Positions 32,401-37,474 of a stretch of 64,000 nucleotides of DNA are shown here, in pieces (position 1 is the stretch's first letter; each line of letters opens with the position of its first letter). The notes below the pieces were generated by a model. That model was not told the origin of the DNA and made no database searches. It saw only the letters and a list, made by a program, of their open reading frames with translations. The stretch is from Corticium candelabrum (taxonomy: Eukaryota > Porifera > Homoscleromorpha > Homosclerophorida > Plakinidae). The stretch covers positions 6,859,270 to 6,923,269 of the forward strand of contig NC_085094.1 in assembly GCF_963422355.1 (NCBI RefSeq). The letters run 5' to 3'. Made by a program: the position numbers and the translations under genes.

Positions 32401-33362
32401 TCCTTTCACGTTAAGTTCCTCTAGAATAATGCAGTGAGTAGGAAACACTATTGATTTAGCGTTGGCCAAATATATTAATTTATGCATTGCAAACAAGTTT
32501 TCATTGTTTATTTCTGACAAAGACAGGTATTGCAAACACCAAATAAACTGTTCTGGTAAAAATTGTCATGAACGTTATTAGCGGCTTATATTCATAGTCT
32601 GCAGTTGTGGTGAGCAAACCAAACGAAAGTACTGCTCAGTGACTGGCTCCACAGAAAGCGTGGTACATTCCAAACACACACCCAAGAGTACTTTTAAAGA
32701 GTTTAACCACGGGCCCCCTTCACAAAAAGGCCGTGGATAGCAGGACTAAGAAGTCACACAAACCAGATGTTGTGACCAGAAGCTAGTAAGCACTTCTGAG
32801 TGTACCCTAGCTATTTGCTAAGTCACGTGACCATTACAACTTCCTGTTTCATATGGCTCATAGCTGAAATCATAGAAACCATAACTGTACTATTATTGTG
32901 ATCATCACAAATGATCACCCGGATAATCAATATATCATTTGTCACATCACTTTCAACATACTCCGTTCTCCAAACTTCCAAACTTCGCACCTTAATTAAT
33001 TAATTAGCACTTGCCAAAAATTCGTTGGCACCACCGACGCTCTACAGTAACATAAGTAACCTCGGTACGTTTGTAGCTCCCTGCAGAGAGACTACTATTC
33101 CATGAACATCATGCGCACACAAAGGGGGTCCCGCTGCGACATGAGCACTTCGGAGTACGATAATCGGGTGTATCAAAGTGCTAGTTGACGCTAAACTAAA
33201 ACTGTGACGAGCTCTGCAGCAGACCACGTAAACGTAGGTGAGCAGGAAAGGTTTTCTCTCACCTCACACAGTAGGATATAGTTATAGCAGCTTACCTGCG
33301 CACACGCCGTGCAAACACAAAAGCAGAAGACAAGTCGCGGACAGCAGCAAGACTTCCTTCAT
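7670..33362 (-). CDS. Receptor tyrosine phosphatase, whole gene model (34 exons, about 2,208 codons)
   Basis: All exons listed separately below join in one consistent reading frame from the ATG at 33362 to the TAA at 7670-7672. The exon lengths sum to 6,627 bases, an exact multiple of three. The order is signal peptide, TSP1-1, F5/8-like-1, Ig-1, TSP1-2, F5/8-like-2, Ig-2, TSP1-3, Ig-3, Ig-4, five FN3 units, membrane helix, cytosolic Ig, PTP D1, PTP D2. All extracellular domain exons down to FN3-3 have symmetrical phase-1 borders, the classic exon-shuffling pattern. The product would be a type I membrane protein removing phosphate from cytosolic phosphotyrosines. The tandem Ig/FN3 plus two PTP domains resembles the LAR/PTPRS class, but the TSP1 and lectin-like modules and the cytosolic Ig are foreign to that class. 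The 13 kb intron linking 30557 to 17387 is the weakest join; its phase fits. Confidence 0.75.
8948..10711 (-). CDS. Receptor phosphatase exons 20-27: PTP domain D1 (catalytic)
   Basis: Exons: 10575-10711, 10424-10508, 10281-10363, 10085-10219, 9902-10027, 9689-9837, 9490-9625, 8948-9097. In order they show the entry helix ([15 protein letters not shown]), the phosphotyrosine-recognition loop [16 protein letters not shown] (the usual proline is threonine), [24 protein letters not shown], the WPD loop with its general acid ([11 protein letters not shown]), the active site [10 protein letters not shown] split by an intron after HC, and the Q-loop MVQTEAQYGF. Cysteine, arginine, WPD aspartate and Q-loop glutamine are all present, so D1 should be catalytically competent. 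It hydrolyses phosphotyrosine in the cytosol. Confidence 0.93.
10774..11192 (-). CDS. Receptor phosphatase exon 19: cytosolic Ig-like domain
   Basis: Directly after the RRRR stop-transfer, this exon encodes [13 protein letters not shown] and [10 protein letters not shown], two tyrosine motifs (YINQ, YDEV) of the kind recognised by SH2 domains. It then encodes a full I-set Ig domain: [66 protein letters not shown]. Both cysteines and the core tryptophan are present. It ends in a linker ([12 protein letters not shown]) that splices in phase to the PTP leader exon. Since the only membrane helix lies before it, the Ig domain should be in the cytosol. No second helix was found between it and the phosphatase domain. 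Domain recognition is secure; location follows from topology. Confidence 0.85.
11256..11484 (-). CDS. Receptor phosphatase exons 17-18: stalk and membrane helix
   Basis: A 31-base exon (11454-11484, [13 protein letters not shown]) leads to exon 11256-11382, which encodes a polar stalk ([12 protein letters not shown]) and then the hydrophobic run [20 protein letters not shown] followed by LR and, across the splice, three more arginines. The helix of about 22 residues followed by RRRRSGK is a clear stop-transfer signal, placing what follows in the cytosol. The splice phases (1 in, 2 out) are the same as in the membrane exon at 40867-40990. Confidence 0.85.
11545..14415 (-). CDS. Receptor phosphatase exons 11-16: five fibronectin type III domains
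   Basis: Exons are 14101-14415, 13719-14039, 12441-12725, 12277-12383, 11892-12184 and 11545-11836. The first three are single-exon FN3 domains with phase-1 borders (for example [20 protein letters not shown] and [33 protein letters not shown]). FN3-4 is split ([17 protein letters not shown], then [19 protein letters not shown]). The fifth, membrane-proximal unit is split again and has a long insert ([35 protein letters not shown]) as in the last FN3 of many receptor phosphatases. A 993-base intron (12726-13718) has no recognised content. Confidence 0.85.
14485..15115 (-). CDS. Receptor phosphatase exons 9-10: Ig-like domains 3 and 4
   Basis: Exon 14795-15115 encodes an Ig-like domain with cysteine in [12 protein letters not shown], tryptophan in [10 protein letters not shown] and the end [17 protein letters not shown]. 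Exon 14485-14739 follows after a 55-base intron. Its codon across the splice completes KYAPEIV, a common Ig-Ig junction, and it has [18 protein letters not shown] and [14 protein letters not shown]. Both are I-set/C2-like, with phase-1 borders. Tandem Ig domains before FN3 repeats is the arrangement of LAR-type phosphatases. Confidence 0.85.
15384..15666. mobile_element. Foldback (MITE-like) element in the intron between TSP1-3 and Ig-3
   Basis: Arms of about 110-120 bases (15384-15505 and 15545-15666) are imperfect inverted copies: acaaagtagggat at the left end, atccctactttgt at the right end, with the arms sharing words such as aagctagtgcttgaagaaat and cacaattaa in inverse. The loop is about 35 bases. 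It carries no coding signal. A transcript of this intron could form a long hairpin. Confidence 0.7.
16155..16301 (-). CDS. Receptor phosphatase exon 8: TSP1 repeat 3
   Basis: The exon encodes [20 protein letters not shown], an arginine-rich strand [10 protein letters not shown], and [16 protein letters not shown]. It is a complete TSP1 repeat but clearly diverged from repeats 1 and 2, so it is the older member. Phase-1 borders (acceptor tttctag, donor gtaagg). The next intron, to 15115, holds a foldback element. Confidence 0.8.
16363..16686 (-). CDS. Receptor phosphatase exon 7: Ig-like domain 2
   Basis: An Ig-like domain beginning [18 protein letters not shown], with cysteine in [12 protein letters not shown], tryptophan in LLQWKHNMT and the second cysteine in [10 protein letters not shown]. 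The acceptor ttgttgtag and donor gtataaat give phase-1 borders. It duplicates Ig-1 and is followed by TSP1-3 after a 61-base intron. Confidence 0.75.
16748..17182 (-). CDS. Receptor phosphatase exon 6: F5/8C / fucolectin-like domain 2
   Basis: A second galactose-binding-like module: [70 protein letters not shown] and VCEVAFNYG. It is a divergent duplicate of the module at 30948-31394; the stretch around the loop CAATVQSSY differs most, as would be expected of a binding surface (inference). Phase-1 borders. Confidence 0.75.
17247..17387 (-). CDS. Receptor phosphatase exon 5: TSP1 repeat 2
   Basis: A thrombospondin type 1 repeat ([20 protein letters not shown], then [16 protein letters not shown]), flanked by acceptor tttccag and donor gtatgatt in phase 1. 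It differs from TSP1-1 at only a few positions. The palindromic DIRS element ends about 100 bases upstream of this exon, in the intron. Confidence 0.8.
17760..19230 (+). pseudogene. DIRS gag, truncated left copy
   Basis: The plus strand repeats the gag region found in reverse at 23.1-24.5 kb. The frame at 17785 shows [20 protein letters not shown], matching the minus-strand IDST and MIQSAVQAS words near 24.2 kb. From about 18730 a degraded zinc-knuckle region follows ([19 protein letters not shown] in one frame, corresponding to the CCHC region of the other arm). Homology resumes after a Harbinger-like insertion at about 19228-19680 and reaches the first reverse transcriptase residues (MAGPYKTPF) before ending near 19900. 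Frames are broken throughout. Confidence 0.6.
19228..19680 (-). mobile_element. Harbinger-like insertion inside the left DIRS arm
   Basis: Comparison of the two DIRS arms shows that 19228-19680 has no counterpart in the right arm. It starts GCCTGGTTCACAG, resembling GCCTAGATCACAA at 63727. On the minus strand it carries an ATG followed by [11 protein letters not shown] and basic residues, the typical beginning of Harbinger (PIF) transposases. The far terminal repeat is missing, so the insert is truncated. Confidence 0.5.
20290..20460 (+). repeat. Imperfect tandem repeat, three units of about 57 bases
   Basis: Three units share CCAAGAGGTCA(C/G)T..., then GACGTTGGA or GACGTTAGA, then a variable part. 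They lie between the end of the recombinase region and the truncated DIRS copy, so they may be part of the DIRS terminal or internal repeat region. Confidence 0.5.
20830..21680 (-). pseudogene. DIRS tyrosine recombinase, decayed
   Basis: The minus strand shows pieces of a phage-integrase-type tyrosine recombinase: an N-terminal SAM-like helix region ([26 protein letters not shown] at about 21.6 kb), the catalytic-domain strands ([15 protein letters not shown] at 21.1 kb) and a C-terminal part ([19 protein letters not shown] and [12 protein letters not shown] near 20.85-21.05 kb). The order and the LGxWSSDxY ending match DIRS/Ngaro recombinases, which integrate circular cDNA without target duplication. 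Frames change between the pieces, so no active enzyme can be made. Confidence 0.75.
21604..22141 (-). pseudogene. DIRS RNase H domain and linker
   Basis: The frame 22141-21815 encodes [57 protein letters not shown]. This is an RNase H with its YTD(A/T)S, E and CDNQS catalytic blocks. The next frame (21843-21604) gives [20 protein letters not shown], the conserved NxxADALSR end, then a proline-rich linker to the recombinase. A frameshift separates the two parts. RNase H degrades the RNA strand during reverse transcription. Confidence 0.75.
22270..23001 (-). pseudogene. DIRS reverse transcriptase, decayed
   Basis: The minus strand begins with [34 protein letters not shown] and LSINDGI. After a shift it continues with [20 protein letters not shown] and [15 protein letters not shown], the YxDD polymerase motif (YLDD). 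Pieces further on ([36 protein letters not shown]) match the thumb and connection region of DIRS elements. Two or more frame changes are visible. The start of this region is also present, inverted, at about 19700-19900. Confidence 0.75.
23090..24510 (-). pseudogene. DIRS gag with CCHC zinc knuckle, decayed
   Basis: Near 23.5 kb the minus strand encodes [15 protein letters not shown] and then [20 protein letters not shown], a clear CX2CX4HX4C zinc knuckle of retrotransposon gag proteins that bind their RNA. Upstream (24.5-24.0 kb) lie the IDST and [20 protein letters not shown] segments and a serine/arginine-rich stretch. The coding frame is interrupted several times. The same region exists inverted at 17760-19230. 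Confidence 0.65.
24721..25260 (+). repeat. Dispersed repeat, solitary copy (second copy at 62637-63400)
   Basis: From GCATAGTGAGGCTTCTAATC to AAGGTGCCTACGGATACC this segment matches 62637-63400, including a central microsatellite: (TA)n at about 24776-24840 here, (GT)n at 62716-62775 there. At 62.6 kb the same segment interrupts an older repeat, which suggests that it is a mobile unit. No coding content was recognised. Confidence 0.6.
26173..26410 (+). repeat. (CA)n microsatellite, about 240 bases
   Basis: Long CA/CACACA run with interspersed CAGA units. Open frames on both strands here are products of the repeat and are not genes. Confidence 0.95.
26508..26573 (+). repeat. Three tandem copies of a 22-23 base unit
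   Basis: GGACAATGAAATCATCAACA is repeated three times without change. Confidence 0.85.
28474..29943 (+). mobile_element. DNA transposon with about 240 bp inverted repeats and THAP/DDE_Tnp_4-like remnant
   Basis: The left end (GCTTCTACAGCATGCGCAACC) and the reverse of the right end (GCTTCTAGAGCATGCGCAACC) match, and the matching continues inward for over 200 bases (GTCTCTACGC, TTCAAGCTGAAGTC, CCACGTGTATATGTTCAGAG). The interior carries transposase remnants. The element is absent from the duplicate segment at 42.8-48.6 kb. Target-site duplication was not resolved. Confidence 0.75.
29105..29545 (+). pseudogene. THAP-associated DDE transposase fragment
   Basis: The plus strand encodes a short coiled-coil-like stretch ([20 protein letters not shown]), then [17 protein letters not shown], which corresponds to the DDKIKFYTGFP motif at the start of THAP-linked DDE transposases, and [14 protein letters not shown]. 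Next comes a decayed helix-turn-helix-like part ([13 protein letters not shown], compare STVSRIFxTW). Stops and frameshifts occur between all parts. The THAP zinc finger itself was not recognised upstream. The fragment lies between the inverted repeats of the element at 28474-29943. Confidence 0.6.
30557..30889 (-). CDS. Receptor phosphatase exon 4: Ig-like domain 1
   Basis: The exon starts ELEIAILDN and encodes an Ig-like domain with the first cysteine in [10 protein letters not shown], a core tryptophan in ALLQWKHS, and the second cysteine in [10 protein letters not shown], ending [10 protein letters not shown]. The D.G.Y.C signature is canonical. Both borders are phase 1. The donor gtaaga faces a 13 kb intron filled with mobile elements; the next phase-compatible exon is TSP1-2 at 17387. 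It closely resembles Ig-2 (16363-16686). Confidence 0.75.
30948..31394 (-). CDS. Receptor phosphatase exon 3: F5/8C / fucolectin-like domain 1
   Basis: The exon encodes a galactose-binding-like fold of the F5/8 type C and F-type lectin group. Visible signs are [60 protein letters not shown], and the ending WGRYINLQR with ICEVAFNYG. The PWWRVDL and VGNSL words and the final CEV are typical of eel-fucolectin (FTP) domains. The second basic residue of the canonical fucose motif (RxDxxxxR/K) is not at the expected spacing, so sugar binding is uncertain. Borders are phase 1. Neighbours are TSP1-1 and Ig-1 with introns of about 65 and 58 bases. Confidence 0.75.
31459..31599 (-). CDS. Receptor phosphatase exon 2: TSP1 repeat 1
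   Basis: The exon encodes [20 protein letters not shown], then [12 protein letters not shown] and [11 protein letters not shown]. This is a thrombospondin type 1 repeat with the WxxW-type core, CSVEC and RTRQ basic strand; such domains bind matrix sugars and proteins outside the cell. Acceptor is tttccag and donor gtatgatt, both in phase 1. It is nearly identical to TSP1-2 at 17247-17387, so the first three extracellular modules were duplicated recently. Confidence 0.8.
31600..33295. other. Receptor intron 1, repetitive
   Basis: Intron between the signal-peptide exon and TSP1-1. It contains a member of a dispersed family with AAGTCACGTGAC and TTCCTGTTTCATATGGCTCATAG words (32.6-32.9 kb; other members at 27.0, 41.9, 43.0, 45.8 and 47.3 kb). 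No gene was seen. Confidence 0.5.
33296..33362 (-). CDS. Receptor phosphatase exon 1: signal peptide
   Basis: The ATG at 33362 starts [20 protein letters not shown] and ends CA before a strong donor gtaagc. A short basic start, a leucine-rich core and a small-residue end are a textbook signal peptide. The exon ends in phase 1, which matches the phase-1 TSP1 exon at 31599. A mutated copy of this exon lies at 47532-47601. The promoter region upstream was not resolved. Confidence 0.75.
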
Positions 33363-34409
33363 TGTTCCGTGACGAACGCTTACAACTTACGATAGACTGC
33401 TACACGGGACAGCTAAGCATGCGTTTGAAGCCCGGATGGTCATATAGCGTCTGGTAATAAGCGCTAATAAGCCAAAATTGTAAAGCGCGCTAAAGTTTGA
33501 TAACGCACGTTAAATAAAACAATTGATATCAGCAACATTACTCATTACTATAATAATTGCGGTTACAAAAATTTCAAAAATCAAAATGTGAGAGACCAAG
33601 TCAGCGCCTGCTCTAATTAATTAATGAGGCTAGAACCATTACCAGGAGACTATCGTGGTATTGCTGTGGTCTAAACCACATGTGGTAGCAGGTATACAGT
33701 GACACTACACTGTGTACCGTGGCTAGAAAAAGGCAAGCACTGCAGCAATCTCGCGCTTGCAAATTGTCGTCCGTCCGTGTTTTAGTGTCGTACTTGTGGA
33801 GATGCGCGCGTACTGTACGGTACCAGGTAAACACTAGAGTACTGGCACGCCCAGAAACTACCTACTCTAGAGTAGACAGACTCATGACTCCGACACAACA
33901 ATGTAGTAAGGTTGTATATATACTGGACATGAACAGTTTAACCCTAGAAAAACAAACCAACTGCAAAGATTTCTTTCCACGGAAGCATGACGGAAATACC
34001 AGGCAAGTTTGTTATCTAAACAAAAATGTTGTGTAGGCAAGACTCGACGGGAGACTAGTCGTAACATACCAGTGTCAAATATACGGAACAGGAACTTTCG
34101 AAAGATAATACAGTCGCGTGTCATGATCACTTATCGGACGTTCACTTATCCGACACGCCCAGCTTGTCATGTGAGTGATCCACGTGCATAAGTCAGTTGT
34201 TTCTTGAAACAAGTTTGAGAGTGAGTTCAAGCGTTTCTTCTCGCTGTATTCTACATTCATCTACATCTACATTCAGTATACCTAGTGTGGAAAAATGCCG
34301 TATACTATGAACAATAGTTGAGTTTGTAACAGCTTCAGTTATCCAACATTTTGACTTATCCTCCCAAGGAGGTCGGATAAGTGACACGCGACTGTAGTGG
34401 CATTGGTAC

Positions 34410-34635
34410 AGTACTGATATTTATGAAATCATAAGTTCCTATATTTCAAATAAATTAAATGATAAACAACCATCAATATCCAATCAACAAGTTGGACAAA
34501 GTAAACTGAACATTTGAGTCAACTCCAACTCAATCATGCCAACAGGCAAATGAACAAGTTCTCTAAAGTCAGTAGCAGCAAACGTATCAAATATCACTAG
34601 ACAACAATGCCCAGCTTAGAAATTGTAAATGTTTA
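34410..34635 (-). pseudogene. NXPE 3'-end fragment from the segmental duplication
   Basis: This stretch copies 48380-48600. On the minus strand it carries the C-terminal codons of NXPE (SKLGIVV, then a stop where the intact gene reads VYDIFDM; later ELVHLPVGMIELELTQM). Base changes and at least one stop make it dead. It marks the edge of duplication copy 1; upstream the NXPE gene is replaced by unrelated sequence. Confidence 0.7.
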
Positions 34636-34745
34636 ATTCTGCCATGCTAAACACACATGCATGGCAAGCACTAAGAAATGCATTTTAAACATATAAAAAA
34701 GCAACAAATCATTATCAGAAAGTTCTCTCCTTTATTACATTGAGA

Positions 34746-34931
34746 TCAAAGTGCCGATTCACCATCCATACTATCATACAACAGTTCCTCATTCTTCCTG
34801 TCTTGCTGAGCTGCAACAGCTCTAACCTCTAGATATCCACATGATTCAGCACTGCTGCCTGCACCTGTAAGAGCAAATCTGATGTGCTTATCCACAGTAA
34901 CTCTCTGGTTAATACCAGACTTGAGTGTGTC
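34746..34931 (-). CDS. Terminal exon of an unrecognised gene
   Basis: Acceptor (aataacctag) at 34932 opens a 62-codon exon in phase 0 ending in TGA at 34746-34748. It reads DTLKSGINQRVTVDKHIRFA, LTGAGSSAESCGYLEVRAVA, then an acidic end NEELLYDSMDGESAL. I do not recognise the family. The end contains a YDSM motif and looks like a cytosolic tail. A possible upstream exon lies around 35340-35650, where a donor gtaaga at about 35341 follows CHRMWCS in phase 0 and a longer frame starts MPDVPAISMSFTLEF, but splice choice there is unclear. Confidence 0.4.
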   Translation of the reverse strand, partial: DTLKSGINQRVTVDKHIRFALTGAGSSAESCGYLEVRAVAAQQDRKNEELLYDSMDGESAL

Positions 34932-35240
34932 CTAGGTTATTCAGTGATATATGCAAGACAAGACTCCTACATGCACAAGTCAATAAATCTTACTCTGGAC
35001 CTCAAAAGTGAAACACACGACCCTCCAATTACAATAAGTTCTCGTAAAACATAAGTTATGTGCAACTGCTGATAAACTATCGTTAAAGCCATCAGGGCCA
35101 ATACTCATGCACTCCTTAACTTCCGCTTATTTGGCACCTGTCATGGCCACTAATTAGATCTATGGTAGTGTTCTGTCAACAAAATACTACATTAGTGATG
35201 AACTGTAAATCTCTGACTGCAAATAATTATTAAGGTGCTC

Positions 35241-35295
35241 ACCCATGCAAGCATAGACACACCCATGCAAGCATAGACACACCCACGCAAACATG
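35241..35295 (+). repeat. Three tandem copies of a 20-base unit
   Basis: ACCCATGCAAGCATAGACAC occurs twice exactly and once with changes. Confidence 0.85.
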
Positions 35296-35713
35296 ATTTC
35301 AAGTTGTGTCATAACAAAGCAGAGCAAGCGAACATCTTACGCTGCACCACATTCTATGACATACACTCTTTATTCCAAGTATAAAGAGAAATGCAAATTG
35401 TGTTCTTGTGCACCACGGCAGTTTCGCTCCTCGTACTTGATATTTCAAGAAAGCTAATGACAAGAGTGTTAGATTCTCTATCCACACATTTACCATTTAC
35501 AATCTTGAGATAGCTGAACGACAAAGCGCTTTCTTGATCGTTTTCTAGTTCTACATAACCTGAAAATGGGTGGAGCACAGAGCATTTACTGTGATGGCAT
35601 CTGAACTCCAGCGTAAAAGACATAGAGATTGCCGGGACGTCTGGCATTTAAGGAGGGAAGTACTTCTCAAAGCTTGACATAAGCCAGCATATAATCAAGT
35701 ACCACTGGATACC

Positions 35714-37004
35714 GGTCAGTGCACTTTTGACCATTCCACTTTTAAATTTAGTTTGGTTAAAAATTGAAAAGTACATCGTGCTTTACAATTTTGGACCAAT
35801 TTTAAGTAAATATTAAAAATTACAAAATTACAAATTGACTTACTACATATAAGAAAATCAAAATACAAAATTGAAAATGACAGCTGCAATTTCCGGCCAA
35901 GCATATTCTATGTAGTCTTCAGTGACAGCACCTGCACTTGATATAAAGCAATTTGATTGATGGCACCTACAGTCTCATTCAAGGTGTACACTATATAAGA
36001 AAGGGAAAAAGACCAACGTCATGAAGCCAATGTCACATCAAATGGGACTATTTTCCACCCTCTTGTGTGCGAATTTCTTGGCCTGTAATCACCACACAGT
36101 TTGGAAGTATTGAAGATCATCACACGATGTCTATCTTTCAAAAGAATTTGACAGTCAGCCAGGAAGTCAGTAACACACATGAACCACTGTCGGTAAAACT
36201 CTGGCTATATAACGCCAAAATGATATTGCATAGACTGGCTTTAGATTTACAGACATGTTTTTCGGATAATGTGTGTTAGATACCCACGTAGGTGGGTTTA
36301 TATAAATATATATATATATATAAATAACTCTAACATATATACATATATATATATAACTCTAATATATATATATATATATATATTACAGTTATATATATAT
36401 ATATATATATAAACCCACCTACGTGGGTATCTAACACACATTATCCGAAAAACATGTCTGTACAATCTAAAGCCAGTCTATGCAATATCATTTTGGCGTT
36501 ATATAGCCAGAGTTTTACCGACAGTTGTTCATGTGTGTTACTGACTGCCTGGCTGACTGTCAAATTCTTTTGAACGATAGACGTCGTGCGATGGTCTTCA
36601 ATACTTCCAAACTGTGTGGTGATCACAGGCCAAGAAATTCGCACACAAGAGGGTGGAAAATAGTCCCATTTGATGTGGCATTGGCGTCATGACGTTGGTC
36701 TTTTTCCCTTTCTTATATAGTGTACACCTTGAATGAGACTGTAGGCGCCATCAACCAAATTGCTTTATATCAAGTGCAGGTGCTGTTACTGAAGACTACA
36801 TAGAATATACTTGGCTGGAAATTGCAGCTGTCATTTTCAATTTTGTATTTTTGATTTGATTATATGTAGTAACTCAATTTGTAATTTTGTAATTTTTAAT
36901 ATTTAGTTAAAAATTGGTCCAAAAATTGAAGTGCACAATGTACTTTCAATTTTTAACTAAACTAAAAAAATTGGAAAATGGAATGGCCAGAAAGTGCACT
37001 GACC
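35714..37004. mobile_element. Foldback element of about 1.29 kb
   Basis: The two halves (about 35714-36300 and 36415-37004) are inverted copies over their full length, from GGTCAGTGCACTTT at the left end to AAAGTGCACTGACC at the right. Next inward is an AT-rich part, then a shared 360-base unique part (CACCTTGAATGAGACTGTAG, CATTTGATGTGACATTGG and so on). The loop is a TA-rich run between two inverted copies of the word ACCCACGTAGGTGGGT. No transposase is present. The termini recall the inverted-arm transposon at 2-6 kb in style, not in sequence. A half copy lies at 54415-54675. Confidence 0.8.
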
Positions 37005-37474
37005 AATAACGCTTCCAGGAAATATACCACCATTAACACCTCAAGAGGACTGCCATACGGTATCACATCAGCTCCAAGTACTGTAAATCAACAATTTCGT
37101 AAGCAAAAAACTTTCGTAAGTGTCCAAATTCACCATTTCATAGGCAGCCAACTTTGTAAGCGTTGATGAACGTAGCCACTTTTCTGTGCAGAACATCAGC
37201 ATGAAATCAACAGGATCAAAACCACAGCACCACGGGAAAGTATCTGCTAAGTGTACATCCTAGCAGTATCTCACCAGGTGTCCATTTGCGGACATGTCAA
37301 AACCACAGCACTACACGTAAATATCAGCTATTGCTTAGGCTCACCAAATAAGTGTCAGTCTGTCTGGCACACGTGATACGTGATGATTATTAGCACTAAA
37401 TTAGTAAGCATTTAACTTTAGTAAATCTGAGATCCCTTACAAAATTTACAAAAGTTAGATGCTTACGAAATTTT

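Larger units (their letters stand above)
26760..34635 (-). repeat. Segmental duplication, copy 1
   Basis: Stretches of this interval are collinear with 42780-48600. The matches include the region around 27.0-28.3 kb (with 42.8-43.65 kb), the TSP1/F5-8/Ig exons, the signal-peptide exon with its flanks, and the 3' end of an NXPE gene. The THAP-type transposon (28.47-29.94 kb) is present only in copy 1, the SINE (45.1-45.4 kb) only in copy 2, so both insertions came after the duplication. Confidence 0.7.
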
